Positions 27,601 through 37,930 of a stretch of 64,000 nucleotides of DNA are shown piece by piece (the first letter of the stretch is position 1; every line of letters begins with the position of its first letter). The notes beneath the pieces are model-generated. The model had not been told where the DNA came from and searched no databases. It was given only the letters and a program-made list of their open reading frames with translations. Origin of the DNA: Myoxocephalus aenaeus (taxonomy: Eukaryota > Chordata > Actinopteri > Perciformes > Cottidae); assembly GCA_038501785.1 (NCBI GenBank), contig JBAMJR010000042.1, positions 1,964,501 through 2,028,500 of the forward strand. Reading direction: 5' to 3'. A program made the position numbers and the translations under genes.

Positions 27601-28330
27601 GACTCAAGCTGATGTGTTTATTCGGCGCTGCGGGTTCCCAGCAGAAATCTTTGTGTGCAAATGCATTTTTAAGTCCCCAATGCATAAAAAAGTAGATATA
27701 GCCTGTGTCCTACCATACCAAAAAAGAAAAGAAAGAAAAAACCTTTGGAAATCAAACACACCCTCAGATGTTTTGACTTTTGGTCGTGCATGTTTTCAGA
27801 AGTTCATTCGGGGATTCAGAGGAATACTTGAAATCAGATGGTTGAAATCATCTGCAGTCTCTAAGTGCATGCTGGTTTCGGCAATCTGTTGAGGCAATCC
27901 TGTTGAGGCAATCCTGTTGCGTCAAAAGGGAGGCATTCTGAGAAAAAAAAAAAGATCTTTGTGCTTTAAGATTTTTTTGTCATTGAGACAACTTTCATGT
28001 CAACTTGAAGTGTTGGTGTGTACTAAAGGTGCGAAGTGAGTTGATTTGTGAAAGTGCAAACACACACGGTTAGGATCGTCAGTTCAATCTTTTTTCAACC
28101 AACCAAATCGCAGCCACCTGTTTCTCTAACCTCTGTCGCCATTCATGACGGCTTGACTTCCTCGTCTTCACTCAACAGTGAAACAATCACACAAGGTCAT
28201 CCGGTATTGCAAAACACATCATGATAATCTTTCCTTTCAAAGAAAGGAAGGATGCTTAGTGACGGTCTTTGCTGACACCACTCAATCCGTTGTTCTGTTT
28301 GAGAAAAAGACACTTTCCAACAATAAAGCT
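24686..28330. other. Spacer without recognised gene
   Basis: A (CA)n-like tract lies at about 25,997-26,022. A 14-base tandem (CAATCCTGTTGAGG type) lies at about 27,885-27,920. Frames such as 26,833-27,136 have no known domain. Confidence 0.5.
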
Positions 28331-28334
28331 ACAG

Positions 28335-28363
28335 CTGAGGCAGCTCCATAAAAGCTGCCTCAG
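28335..28363. repeat. Perfect 11-bp hairpin
   Basis: CTGAGGCAGCT and AGCTGCCTCAG flank a 7-base loop. GC-rich and exact, but with no T-run or extended stem to suggest an RNA gene. Confidence 0.85.
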
Positions 28364-28559
28364 TATTCCTTGTTGAATAATGACACATACAAAGATGAAT
28401 GCATGATGTATTATCTTAATACCAAGGTCCACACTGGAAGCAATTGTTGCAATACGCTTCCATGTGTTAACCTCTGGGTTGACTGAGCATCCAAGGATAC
28501 TTTTATGTCTGTCATTCATACCCAAAATATGAATCAAGTAATCAATACCACATAGCAGT

Positions 28560-29115
28560 TTTCTTTTTTAATGGCATCGAAAAGAGTCAAAAGGTCTAGC
28601 TAATAATAAATATGTTAAGTAAAAAAATTACTTAAGCCAAGTTAAACATAGTTTTAAATAATACTAATAATAATAATACTAATATGTTGTATTAGTTACT
28701 ACTAATTTTATGTCAATCAAGTCAAGGTTAAGTTTGGGGTAGAAAAATTAAGCCAATCATGAAAAGATGGGGTTTCAAATTGGTAGCTTGAAACGTCAAG
28801 TTTATAAAGTTATCCTCATGAAGTCAAGATAAACTTATAAAGTCACGCTAATAAGATGTTTTTAGTGGAACAATAAAGCTAAAGACAAGTTTTAAGTATA
28901 AATATTAAGCCACGGTTAAGTTTGAGTTAAAAAATGTCCTTAACTAAATCATTAAAAGTCTAGGATTACATTTAAAAAAATCAAAAGGTTTTAGTTGGTA
29001 ACTTGTAAAGTCAAAATGATAATAAAATGTCATCTGTTTAAAATAATTGCAATATACATTTTCAGTGGAATAATCAAGTTTAAGTCAAGTTAAACACACT
29101 TTAGGTTACAAAGTT
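28560..29115. repeat. Ancient degenerate tandem duplication
   Basis: Two blocks share order: 'AATCATGAAAAG...TTGGTAGCTTGAAACGTCAAG...TTTTTAGTGGAACAATAAAGC' (about 28,757-28,890) and 'AATCATTAAAAG...TTGGTAACTTGTAAAGTCAAA...TTTTCAGTGGAATAATCAAG' (about 28,950-29,080). A partial third may lie at 28,569-28,650. AAGTCAAGTT recurs throughout. It is diverged and non-coding. Confidence 0.6.
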
Positions 29116-30375
29116 AAAGACTATGATCCAAGGTAAGACTTCTTAACGTGTTTTTATTCTTGCCACTTCATCATTGGATGATGCTGCATTCACCAAATAC
29201 ATGTTATACGTCACCTTCAATGCCCATTTTTTATTTTAAAAGTTGAATGCATTGGGGCAGCATATATATTTTAGGGAAGACGACATAGAGGATGATGGAG
29301 AGCTTGAAACACAAACAGACGTTTGGTTTCAAACATCTCAGCACTAAAACATAGTCGCTCTCAGCACCGGTCTCCGTTTTCGAGAGGCTGATAGCTGGTG
29401 TTGATCCGGCTCACTGTACGTCTGTTCTGCTGGACGACAATACATTACAGCGACTACAGAGGGCCACTTGAATACATGACTTCAAAAGAAACAAGTGAGA
29501 TAGCAGCTGCCCAATCATATCTCACTTTAGGGGGATAATAGCATTCAGGTCCCCAGAGGCAGGGAACGAGGATGTGTCATAAATTATAAATTTCCATGAG
29601 AACAGATACGGATGGCGGTGTCACGCAATAATTGGCACAGCACTTAGCTCCGAGTGAATCCGGCCGGTGGCTGAGTGACGCACGCTACAGGCACCCACAC
29701 CCCAAATAAAACCCTATCCAAGTGATTTGCAAAGTCGGCATAACACAAAGAGGCGCCCCCAATTATCATGTCGACGAGAAGATACATGATGTGGCGACCT
29801 CATTTCATAACCAAATTACCCCAATGATTGACGTCAGGCTATGTCGGTTTCTCAAAGGCTGATCCACCCTCAAACAGTCTTGTTAATTCGAACCAGACGT
29901 CAGTCATCTGGATAATTGCACGTGCACGCTCTTCTTTTTTTCTCCGCTGATGAGCAGGAGATGATCATGAATGCATATGAGGAAGTCAAGTCCATAATCA
30001 TGGCAAAGTCTAATGCTCAAAATCCAAGATGGCAGCATGTTAGTCCATGTCCTCGTCAGTACTCAGTGTTGTCTGTTTTGTTTTTTACTAATAAGTCTTT
30101 TAATTTTTACTTTTCATACTGAACTAAAAAGCAAAGTATACACGTAGTGCTTTTGCACACTTTAATTGAGGAATAGGGGGTTATCTGTTTCCTGGATCAT
30201 CTAATCAGGATACATTGCTCCAACCCCCGGAAAATCTCTCTCTTTTTCGGTCTAAAGAGCTCACTGCACCGTCACCTGCCAGGCGTCTCCACCTGACCTC
30301 TCAACGCTCCTCTGCCCGCTGCGTGTGCGCGAGCACACAGACACGCATTCACCTCTCTCTCTCTGGATAGAGACA
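29116..30375. other. Spacer upstream of the LINE, no gene seen
   Basis: Mostly unique DNA. From about 30,270 the sequence becomes GC-, CpG- and CT-rich up to the ATG at 30,376. Confidence 0.45.
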
Positions 30376-30444
30376 ATGACGCTTCTCGTGGCACTACTTT
30401 GTGCGCTGTGTTTGTGGGACTTGGGAGCAAGCGATCGTACCTGA
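30376..30444 (+). CDS. Short ORF resembling a secretory signal peptide (22 aa)
   Basis: ATG at 30,376 has A at -3 and opens a 22-residue frame ending TGA at 30,442. The product has a leucine/alanine-rich core (LLVALLCALCLW) followed by DLGASD, which looks like a signal peptide with a possible cleavage after LGA. Upstream 100 bases are CpG- and CT-rich, as in 5' UTRs. It could be the first coding exon of a host gene broken by the downstream LINE, a LINE 5'-region ORF, or chance. A weak splice donor (GTACCT) overlaps the end. The parent gene is unknown. Confidence 0.3.
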   Translation: MTLLVALLCALCLWDLGASDRT

Positions 30445-30659
30445 GTGCATCAAACAACGTGTACTGCCCGTCGGACATTGCTAATGGAGGCACTTGCTTC
30501 ATGGCTGTAGTACAATCTGTACAAACCCCAAAGCAGTTGGCGCAGGACACAAACTTTTCAAGGAGTATGCTCAGAGACCTACCCCGCCTCCAAAGCCTTC
30601 TGGCTTTAAATAACTACTTTGCGTGCTGTGAGATGACTAGTTCGGACTTCGGATATGAA

Positions 30660-31523
30660 ATGTCAAAGGAATTGACATGTAATGTTGCTAAACAGAGATT
30701 GTTGATTGTTTTATTATTGCTTATATCTGGTAATGTGCAGCCTAACCCTGGCCCTGAGCTGCAGCGTATTCAGACGCCAGCTGACTTCATATCCTTGCCT
30801 GGTCTACATGTTATACATTTAAATGTGCGAAGCTTGTTACCAAAAATGGATATGATTAGAATATGGGTCAAATCATTAGATGCTGACATCATTGTGATAT
30901 CCGAAACATGGCTTACAAAATCAATTATTGATGATGACATTAACTTTGATGGTTACAATGTTTATCGTGCTGACAGGGCAAAGAAAGGTGGAGGAGTTGC
31001 CTGTTATGTGAAATCAAAATTTGTTGTCAAGGTGGTTCTGTTTAAATCGATTTGCAAGCAGTTAGAGTTTCTTGCAGGGGATGTTGAAATTTCGAAGGGC
31101 CTTTGTATGACCGTTGTTGGGTGTTATAGGCCTCCATCCGCTTCAAACGAGGCATTACAGTCACTGATACACCTTCTATCCCGACTAAATTATGGTGAAA
31201 TTGTTTTAGCTGGAGATCTTAACTGGGACTGGCTTATGCCTGTGTCTAATGATTTTAAATCTATTTGTGATTCTGTTCATCTTACCCAGTTAGTAAATTC
31301 ACCAACTCCTCCAAATCTTAAGTGCCTTGAGAAGTCAACATTAATTGACTTGATTTTAACTAATGTTCCTCATAAATTCTCAGCTGTTGGTGTTTTCTGT
31401 AATGACCTAAGTGATCATTGTGTTGTTGCTGCTAGCAGGAACACTAAGGTCCCTAAATTAAAACCACGTATCATTTATAAGAGGAATCTTAAACATTTTA
31501 ATGAACAAGGGTTTTTATCATGA
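30660..31523 (+). pseudogene. LINE ORF, 2A-like leader and apurinic endonuclease domain
   Basis: The frame opens upstream at 30,399; residue numbers follow that frame. Residues about 88-119 are a Met, a basic stretch, a leucine-rich run and then NVQPNPGP, a 2A-like ending (NPGP at 116-119, bases 30,744-30,755). The endonuclease follows: N142 in HLNVRSL, E169 in SETWL, YRPP at 243-246, D273 and N275 in GDLNWDW, D317 in LIDL, and SDH at 338-340. These are the catalytic signatures of the APE-type endonuclease that nicks target DNA. The frame shifts near 31,505-31,523 in a T-run, after which the RT part continues in another frame. Confidence 0.9.
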
Positions 31524-32631
31524 TTTGTTTAATTTTAATTGGAGGAGGATAGAGCTAATCCCTGATGTGGAAACTGCCTGGTCTTTTTTTAATGATGGTT
31601 TTACACAAATCATAAATATACACACCCCTTTTAGGAAGTACAGAGTACAGGAATGTGAAAATCCCTGGTTCTCCTCTGATCTAGCAGACAGTATTCACTT
31701 CATATCTTCTGGCTCTCTGTTTGACTCTTGTTGTCCAAGGTCTGTGAAACCTTGTACTGGGGTTCCAGTTTATACGGGTCAGCCTTTTAATTTTACCCCG
31801 TTTCCTGTGCAGGATGTTCATAAAGCCATAAAAAGCCTAGATCATAGGAAACCTTCAGGGCCTGATTGTATAGACCCTTACTTTTTGAAATTGGCTGCTG
31901 ATTTTGTTGCAAAGCCACTTGCATATATTTTTAATCTGATAATGAAAAATAACGAAATACCAATGAAATGGAAATCGACCTTTGTTCACACACAATTACA
32001 CAGCACAATTACAGCTGCACTGAAAGTGGTAAATGACATTTGTGTTGGTCTTGACAAGAAGCAACACTGTGCGTCACTGTTTATTGATATCTCCAAAGCA
32101 TTTGACACAGTTGACCATGATGTTTTAAGGCTGAGGCTCCTCAACTCAGGACTCTCGGAACAAGCGGTCGCTTGGTTCATGAGCTACCTTGAGAATAGGT
32201 CTCAGTGCATCAGATATGAGGGTCTATCCTCTGATATTGCTACCGTCTGTAAAGGTGTGCCACAAGGATCGGTATTAGGTCCACTTTTATTTACTATTTA
32301 TATAAATAATCTGGGCCAAAATGTGGTGGACGCTAACTGTCACTTCTATGCGGATGACACTGTGATATATTGCTGTGCGTCAACTCTTGTGCAGGCAATC
32401 GATCTCCTGCAAAATGCTTTTAATGTTGTTCAAGATACCCTTTTTCAACGGAAACTTGTTTTAAATACAGATAAGACTAAATTTATGTTGTTTTCGAACA
32501 GTCGGAGTAGGCCACAGAATATCCCTTCGGTGGTCACTCTTGAAGGGAGTGAAATAGTGGTTGTTGACTCTTATAAATATCTGGGTTTGATGACTCCCTC
32601 ACTTTTCAGCCACATGTACATTACCTGGTGA
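31501..32631 (+). pseudogene. LINE reverse transcriptase, internally deleted
   Basis: This continues the LINE protein after the frameshift. It shows KPSGPD, D196 in FIDISKAFD, GVPQGSVLGPLLF and YADD (residues 283-286; bases 32,347-32,358), the three acidic positions of reverse transcriptase. Two stretches are missing: after WFSSDLAD, and between WKS and STITAALK, where the family normally has the segment leading to 'NYRPIS'. At 32,585-32,630 the frame shifts again just after KYLG. The deletions make activity very unlikely. Confidence 0.9.
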
Positions 32632-33220
32632 AAAAGTTGAGGTTAAAACTGGGTTTTTATTTTCGAAATAAGCTGTGCTTTTCCAATAATGTAAAAAAGC
32701 GATTAGTTGCTGCTACTTTTTTACCTGTGTTGGACTATGGTGATCTTCTTTATATGCATGCCTCTGCTAACTGTCTTCGTAAGCTGCGTAGCTTACCATG
32801 CTTCACTGAGGTTCATTACAAACTGTAAGGCTCTGACTCACCACTGTGAGTTATACTCTCGGGTAGGATGGCCTGCTTTGACCACCCGTAGGCTCTCTCA
32901 TTGGTACACCCTTATATATTATATATTGGTACACCCTTTATAAGGCAATCCTTGGTCTGCTCCCAAACTACCTGTGTGTTTGCATCAACCAGAGAAGTAT
33001 TGGACATTATTCTTTGCGATCTCTGGACTTTTTTATGCTCACTGTCCCAAATGCCAGAACGGAAATGGGAAAAAGGGCTTTTGTGTACTCTGCCCCCTCA
33101 TCGTGGAATATGTTGCTGAATGTTTTAAAGCTCAGGGAACTAATACCACTGACTGCTTTTAAATCTCGAATGAAAGAAATAGAGGCAGGTTCCCAAAAAT
33201 GTAAATGTTTCTTAAATTAA
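32628..33220 (+). pseudogene. LINE C-terminal region, several frameshifts
   Basis: Successive frames encode KKLRLKLGFYFRNKLCF, then SLRFITNCKALTHHCELYS, and finally SLDFFMLTVPNARTEMGKRAF with SAPSSWN, the usual end of fish L2-like ORF2 proteins. A 25-bp tandem duplication of ATTGGTACACCCTT (32,900 and 32,925) breaks the frame. The stop lies near 33,220, about 150 bases from the LINE terminus. Confidence 0.85.
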
Positions 33221-33368
33221 CTCTACGTCACTCTCTCTTAGTTTTTAGTTTCTTTTAACTTGTCTTGTTCTGTATTTTCTGTCTGTAACTATGTGTTTGT
33301 CTTGGCCAGGTCTCCCTCGAAAAAGAGATTTTTAATCTCAATGGGACTTCCTGGTTAAATAAAGGTTT

Positions 33369-33423
33369 CACAGCAAACGCGTTGCGAATATTTGCAACGC
33401 GTTTGCTGTGAATGCAGCTTAAC
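33369..33423. mobile_element. Tiny palindrome, remnant of a Harbinger MITE
   Basis: CACAGCAAACGCGTTGC (33,369-33,385) and its exact reverse complement (33,394-33,410) flank an 8-base loop. The right side continues TGAATGCAGCTTAA, close to TGAACGCAGCATAA, the end of the 16.4-kb MITE with its TAA. It directly abuts the LINE 3' end, so the element was reduced to its ends. Confidence 0.65.
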
Positions 33424-34403
33424 ACCACCACCGCTGCCAACATAAGCATGGCAAAATATCAGACAAGTTAAATGCTTAAGTGTTGGGAGAATGTATCGGC
33501 TAATTTGAATTGCCTCACCCAAATCAATCAGATTATATTTATTTAAATGTGCCTGCTGGCAGTAGTATACAAATTAATATATACTTAAGAGGCTATATGT
33601 ACTGTATGTGCGTGTACTATACTCAGTACTCATGTACTATATATGTGTATATACATGTATGCAATGGCGGGCCGTCAGGGCCTGCTAAACCTTCTCTGGC
33701 CTAAACAGGCCTAAACAGAATCACTAAGTTTAAATTAAAACATTTTTATAATTAAAAGTTATAGCTATTTTATAGTTTAATTGTTTTTCACAAATGCACT
33801 CACTACATGTATTATTATTTTTCCCTATTTTCTCCCCCACTTACCAGTTCATGAATGACCTCATTGTATCCAACCTGTTACATTTGTACACAAATACTAA
33901 CGTGACGCCCATTAAAAAAAAACACCATTCTTACATTTCCTTGTGTGTGTTCAACCAACTTTGGCATCATTATGCAAGAGCCTGCACCCTCCCTGATTCA
34001 GTAACCCCATTTCAAAAAGCTCTTCCCAGCCCAGCTGAATTAAAATCCCTCCCGCATGACTATGGCTTCAGGATTTCGTTGTTACATTTTCTCCAGAAAA
34101 GCCACAGCAAACGCAGACACGTGTAGTCACAACGACAACAAAAACGTGTAAGAACCACCTTGTCGTTGTGTCGACTTTCCGTTCTCATGTGATGGAAATC
34201 AGTTCCTTGAAAACGACGCTGCCCCAGAAAGAAGGACGAAGAATAGTCTGAATTTTTTGGGCCGACTCAGTCTTCCATCTCTCTCTGAAATAGAAAAGGA
34301 TTAGATGCCATACAGATCTGCGCCATTTCTCATCTCCCTGCCCCTCATTTCCTCGTCGTTTCCCCCGCAGGTGAAAAGAGTGAACGGATGAGGTGGACAC
34401 ACG

Positions 34404-34444
<41 letters not shown>

Positions 34445-36331
34445 CCTTGCACTGTTCGTCCGTGGGAGGAGGGGGAAGACTTGGGATTGTTTGTTGCCCG
34501 CAGGAGGAATTTAAGGTCAGAACACAGTGCGCACACACAAACACATACACTCTGATTTGAGAACAAATAAATAGGAGGAGGGAGCCTTTTCTTTTCTATG
34601 GGCTGTGTTTGTATTAAAGAGGAGTCAAGTGAGTTGATAAGATTTCATGCATGAGCTGCTTTGCGTTCAAGAACAAATAATTGGAAAATAAGGAAGAATC
34701 TGTTGAATATCTAACGGAATAATAGATTGTCTCGACCAAATCATGGTTCAGATGAAAGAAAGGAGTCAGACAAATAGCGCATGTCTTTTTTATATTTCTG
34801 CCAATCCTTTCCTCGTATCTTGTTTCCTTTATTGTGTCCTCTGCCTTTTTTTTTATATCAAAAGTTTAAAAGAAAATCACTAATCAACGCCTCCAAACAA
34901 ATGCTGCACTGTCCAAGGTTTAAAAAAAATAAAAAAGTCCACACACTGGGTAAAATATGGATTTTAATTGCTTCCCCACAGATTGCTGCCTCACTGAGAA
35001 ACTGGGTTAATTGCATAAGAAGAGAGAGCCACTCGCGTCCTTCGCTGAACGGCGGCAACTACGGTTACTACAGCGCGCCTACCCGCAGTGTCACATTTAC
35101 AGGTTATTTAGCCACAGCTTATGAGAAGGAAAAAAAGGTGATAGCCGTGATGTATGCCGGTTTCATATGAATGTTGACATCGGTATCAAAAAGCTTTTAA
35201 ACTGTCAGTCCTGTGAAGTCATCCTGACAGGATGGCGTTTCCTGTGTGATTCCTCGGCGTACGCGTGCCGGCGTGTGGAGCTGTTTGATGCCGCGATCAC
35301 ATTACATTGATTAGATGCATCAAAGCTGCGTGAAGGTGAAGAGTGGAAGTCGAAAGTTAACTTAGAATGTCCAAAAGGATAAGTCAGTCAGTTCAGTTGC
35401 TTCACTCTTCGCTGTTATCCCATCCTTCCTCTTGATATGTATTTTTTATGGAGCGCCGGCCAGCTGTCATCTTCCATACTGTATATCCATGTAGTGGTTG
35501 GAGGTCTGCAATGCTTTCTGACATTTGTGCAAGCACAATGACAAGACCTGAGTATCATTAAAAAAACAATACCAGCTCCTGTAGATTTCCGGTATTGTTT
35601 GACTGGAGAACCTTTCGATACTACTTGGTATCGAGCAATTTCGGTCGATACATTAAAAAGGTATGGGGGATGCCGCTCCCGATCTTTTCCCCCGATAATG
35701 CTACATTTGAAACAATACATCTGTGTTGAAATGGTCAGGAGGAGCGCTAGCTAATGTGAGCTGTTAGCGGCAGCTGGGCGGCGTAGTCCTGCTTGGCTGA
35801 ATAACGTTGCACTGCGTTATATTAAGATGTTTTCAAGCTCTATTCGGTAAAAATAAGGGTAAAGATACATTTAGTGAGAAACATGCAAAAAATACAGTAT
35901 TTTCTTTTCACAGCAGAGGGAATTATGACCTGTTTAACTCTAAGCAGATTGTGATACATCATACATAAACAGCGAATGCTAATTTAATCAAAGAAAATAA
36001 TTCAATAAAAATACACTCATTGATATCTTTATCATTTGACTTGTGTGTTTTATGCAGTTAAAACACGATACAAGACAATGACAAAGTTTAAGTTGTTTTG
36101 CATTCATTCTGGACAGTTGAAATTTTCGTACAAGATCGTACATTCTTTGTGCAATGATGTATCAAGTCTCAACTTTCCTTTTAAAAAATGAGGTATATTA
36201 GTCTGAAATGTTTTGCTTAGTTTGGGCATCTCATTAGCCTTTAGATGCATTTTGTCAAATTTCTGTAACATTAAATACAACGTAATGCAACTATTCTTTT
36301 CCAATATGATATTACAGGCTTGGAACCAGTC
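33424..36331. other. Spacer with CA microsatellite, no gene
   Basis: (CG)n(CA)n at about 34,397-34,442 generates long 'VCVCVC' frames. At 35,560-35,710 there is a fragment with GGTATCGAGCAATTTCGGTC that resembles a hAT terminal segment. The frame at 34,781-35,170 has no known domain. Confidence 0.5.
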
Positions 36332-36336
36332 AAAAA
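36332..36336 (-). terminator. pol III terminator of the tRNA-like gene
   Basis: A run of five A on the plus strand is TTTTT on the minus strand, 7 bases after the discriminator base. T-runs close to the 3' end stop RNA polymerase III. Confidence 0.7.
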
Positions 36337-36343
36337 CCACTTC

Positions 36344-36426
36344 TGTCAGAAGTGAGATTTGAACCCACGCCTCCAGAGGAGACTGTGACCTGAACGCAGT
36401 GCCTTAGACCGCTCGGCCATCCTGAC
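36344..36426 (-). tRNA. tRNA-Leu(CAG), possibly decaying
   Basis: On the minus strand the sequence begins GTCAGGATGGCCGAGCGGTC and ends TTCTGACA. It has a 7-bp acceptor stem, a D arm, an anticodon loop TTCAGGT (anticodon CAG), a long class-II variable arm (CTCC/GGAG) and a T arm GTGGG-TTCAAAT-CTCAC. Box A (TGGCCGAGCGG) and box B (GTTCAAATC) are present. Its length of 83 is normal for tRNA-Leu. Differences from the usual vertebrate sequence look like CpG decay. One of them creates a C-A mismatch at positions 30 and 40 of the anticodon stem, so it may be a functional variant or a recent pseudogene. Confidence 0.92.
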
Positions 36427-37846
36427 TTAGGAAACACAAAAAAGTAAAAAATCATTGAAGACAATAACTCTCAGTGAAAGCTTTTTTTCATTGTTATTAC
36501 AACACATACTTTTTTTCACCAAATAATTAATGAGGAATCGATAAGGGAATTATAAAAAAAATGCCATCAATAAGAGGAATCAATAATGGCATCATTTCGA
36601 TCAAAATCTCATCAAGTCCCATCCCAACCCTCCCTCCCGTCTTGTCTCCGATCCTTTCCCCTCACCTCTCCCTCCGGCTGATGACTTCCTCTCATTTCTG
36701 CTTTGCTTTGAACGTGAGCCGCTCTCAGCGAGCCAATGATAGCTGGAGATGAGGTCAGGGCCTCGGCGTTCCCCTCAGAGGCTGATGCCTGGCACAGAGT
36801 CCTTGCAGAATACTCAGTTAGTGACGCAATTTGGCGGAGGATAATTATACCTGTTTTGAGAATCCCAGGGCACTGTGAAGGACGAGCAGAGGTCAGGAAA
36901 ACACAGGCCGACTGTACGTTGTGTTCCGTTGGCCGGGAAGTCGCGGCATTCGCTCAAACGTAGGAGAAACGATATTGGACTCGCACAGGATTTGATTCAC
37001 CATTGATTTCCCTAGAATAGTGTAAATAGTTTTCAGATCTCTTTTTTTTTTTTCATTCACAGATTCTTGCTCATGGAGTGTAGTCCATCAGAATGTGAGC
37101 TAATCTGGATGGGAAATATAAAATAAATAAGTAAACGATAACCGGCTATAAGAAGTGTGAAGTCTGTTATCTGGCAAGCGTTCGACATCTTTGACTTTAA
37201 GTGTGGCCTGAAGTTTGACGACAGCAGTGTGAGGCGGTATTGGCACCGTTGACACAGAGCAGCAGTTATTGGGGGGAAGCTTGTGCTAATGAACTTCAGC
37301 AGTAAAAAGTAACGGGCTGTGTGGCGCCGCCGAACTAACTGCTAATGTATAAACCTTTAGAGCTAAGCAAAGTTTCAGTTTGCCGTTGACATCCACCGGC
37401 CACAGATCACGTGTACCTCCAAACACAATTTTAAATAATGGAGCATCTCTACAAACTCATATTGCCCCGTCTGTGTTTGTGCAAAGTGTCCTCGTACGTC
37501 TGTTCATAGGATATCTTTTCAAAAGAAATGACTCATGTTCCATTCAGTTACATTATGATGTGTTCAGGCTCTGAGTGTTGGGCAAAGTTAAATTGTAATG
37601 TTATCGTGATGTCTTCACATGTAATCCTGTAAAATCTATTGTTGGTTAGAAACTTGAATACATCTAGTTGTTTGAAGATGTTTTCACATAAATGTAAAGT
37701 AGATATTAGAGATGGATTTTGTTATGTTTAACTTCATAATACTGGCGTAAGCAACTTATAATACATCATTAAATTACGAATTTGTATAAATACAACCTTT
37801 TATTTCCTAATAATTTGAATTGTGTGTTTCTATGAGAACTTGGGGT
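36427..37846. other. Spacer without recognised gene
   Basis: Frames at 36,561-36,963 lack known motifs. A region of T-rich polypyrimidine is present at about 37,041. Confidence 0.5.
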
Positions 37847-37930
37847 TCAGTGTCTTGCTCAGGGAACTATGGGGATTGAACCGGCTACCTTGTGGTTGCA
37901 GGACAACCACTCATGAGCTACAGCCACCCA
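37847..37930 (-). mobile_element. SINE head fragment, minus strand
   Basis: On the minus strand it reads GGGTGGCTGTAGCTCATGAG, then CAACCACAAGGTAGCCGGTT, CAATCCCC and CTGAGCAAGACAC. This is the same tRNA-like head and core as the SINE at 56,438. Part of the middle is deleted. Confidence 0.8.

Larger units (their letters stand above)
30445..33368 (+). mobile_element. L2/CR1-like LINE, nearly full but broken
   Basis: One open coding tract runs through endonuclease, reverse transcriptase and a conserved C-terminal region, interrupted by frameshifts and internal deletions. The 3' end is GAGATTTTTAATCTCAATGG then GGACTTCCTGGTTAAATAAA, a terminus I associate with fish L2/CR1-like LINEs. There is no poly-A tail. 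The 5' boundary is uncertain because the first LINE-like codons fall between 30,500 and 30,660. No TSD was identified. Not functional as it stands. Confidence 0.88.

Noticed and set aside
28335..28363. Possible microRNA precursor
   Set aside because: The stem is only 11 bp and does not extend; precursors need a stem of about 25-30 bp.
32628..33220. Separate small genes downstream of the reverse transcriptase
   Set aside because: They are frame-shifted continuations of the LINE C terminus, matching its expected order.
34185..34566. Cysteine-rich frames suggesting a small secreted protein
   Set aside because: The 'VCVCVC' run is the (CA)n/(CG)n microsatellite read on the minus strand.
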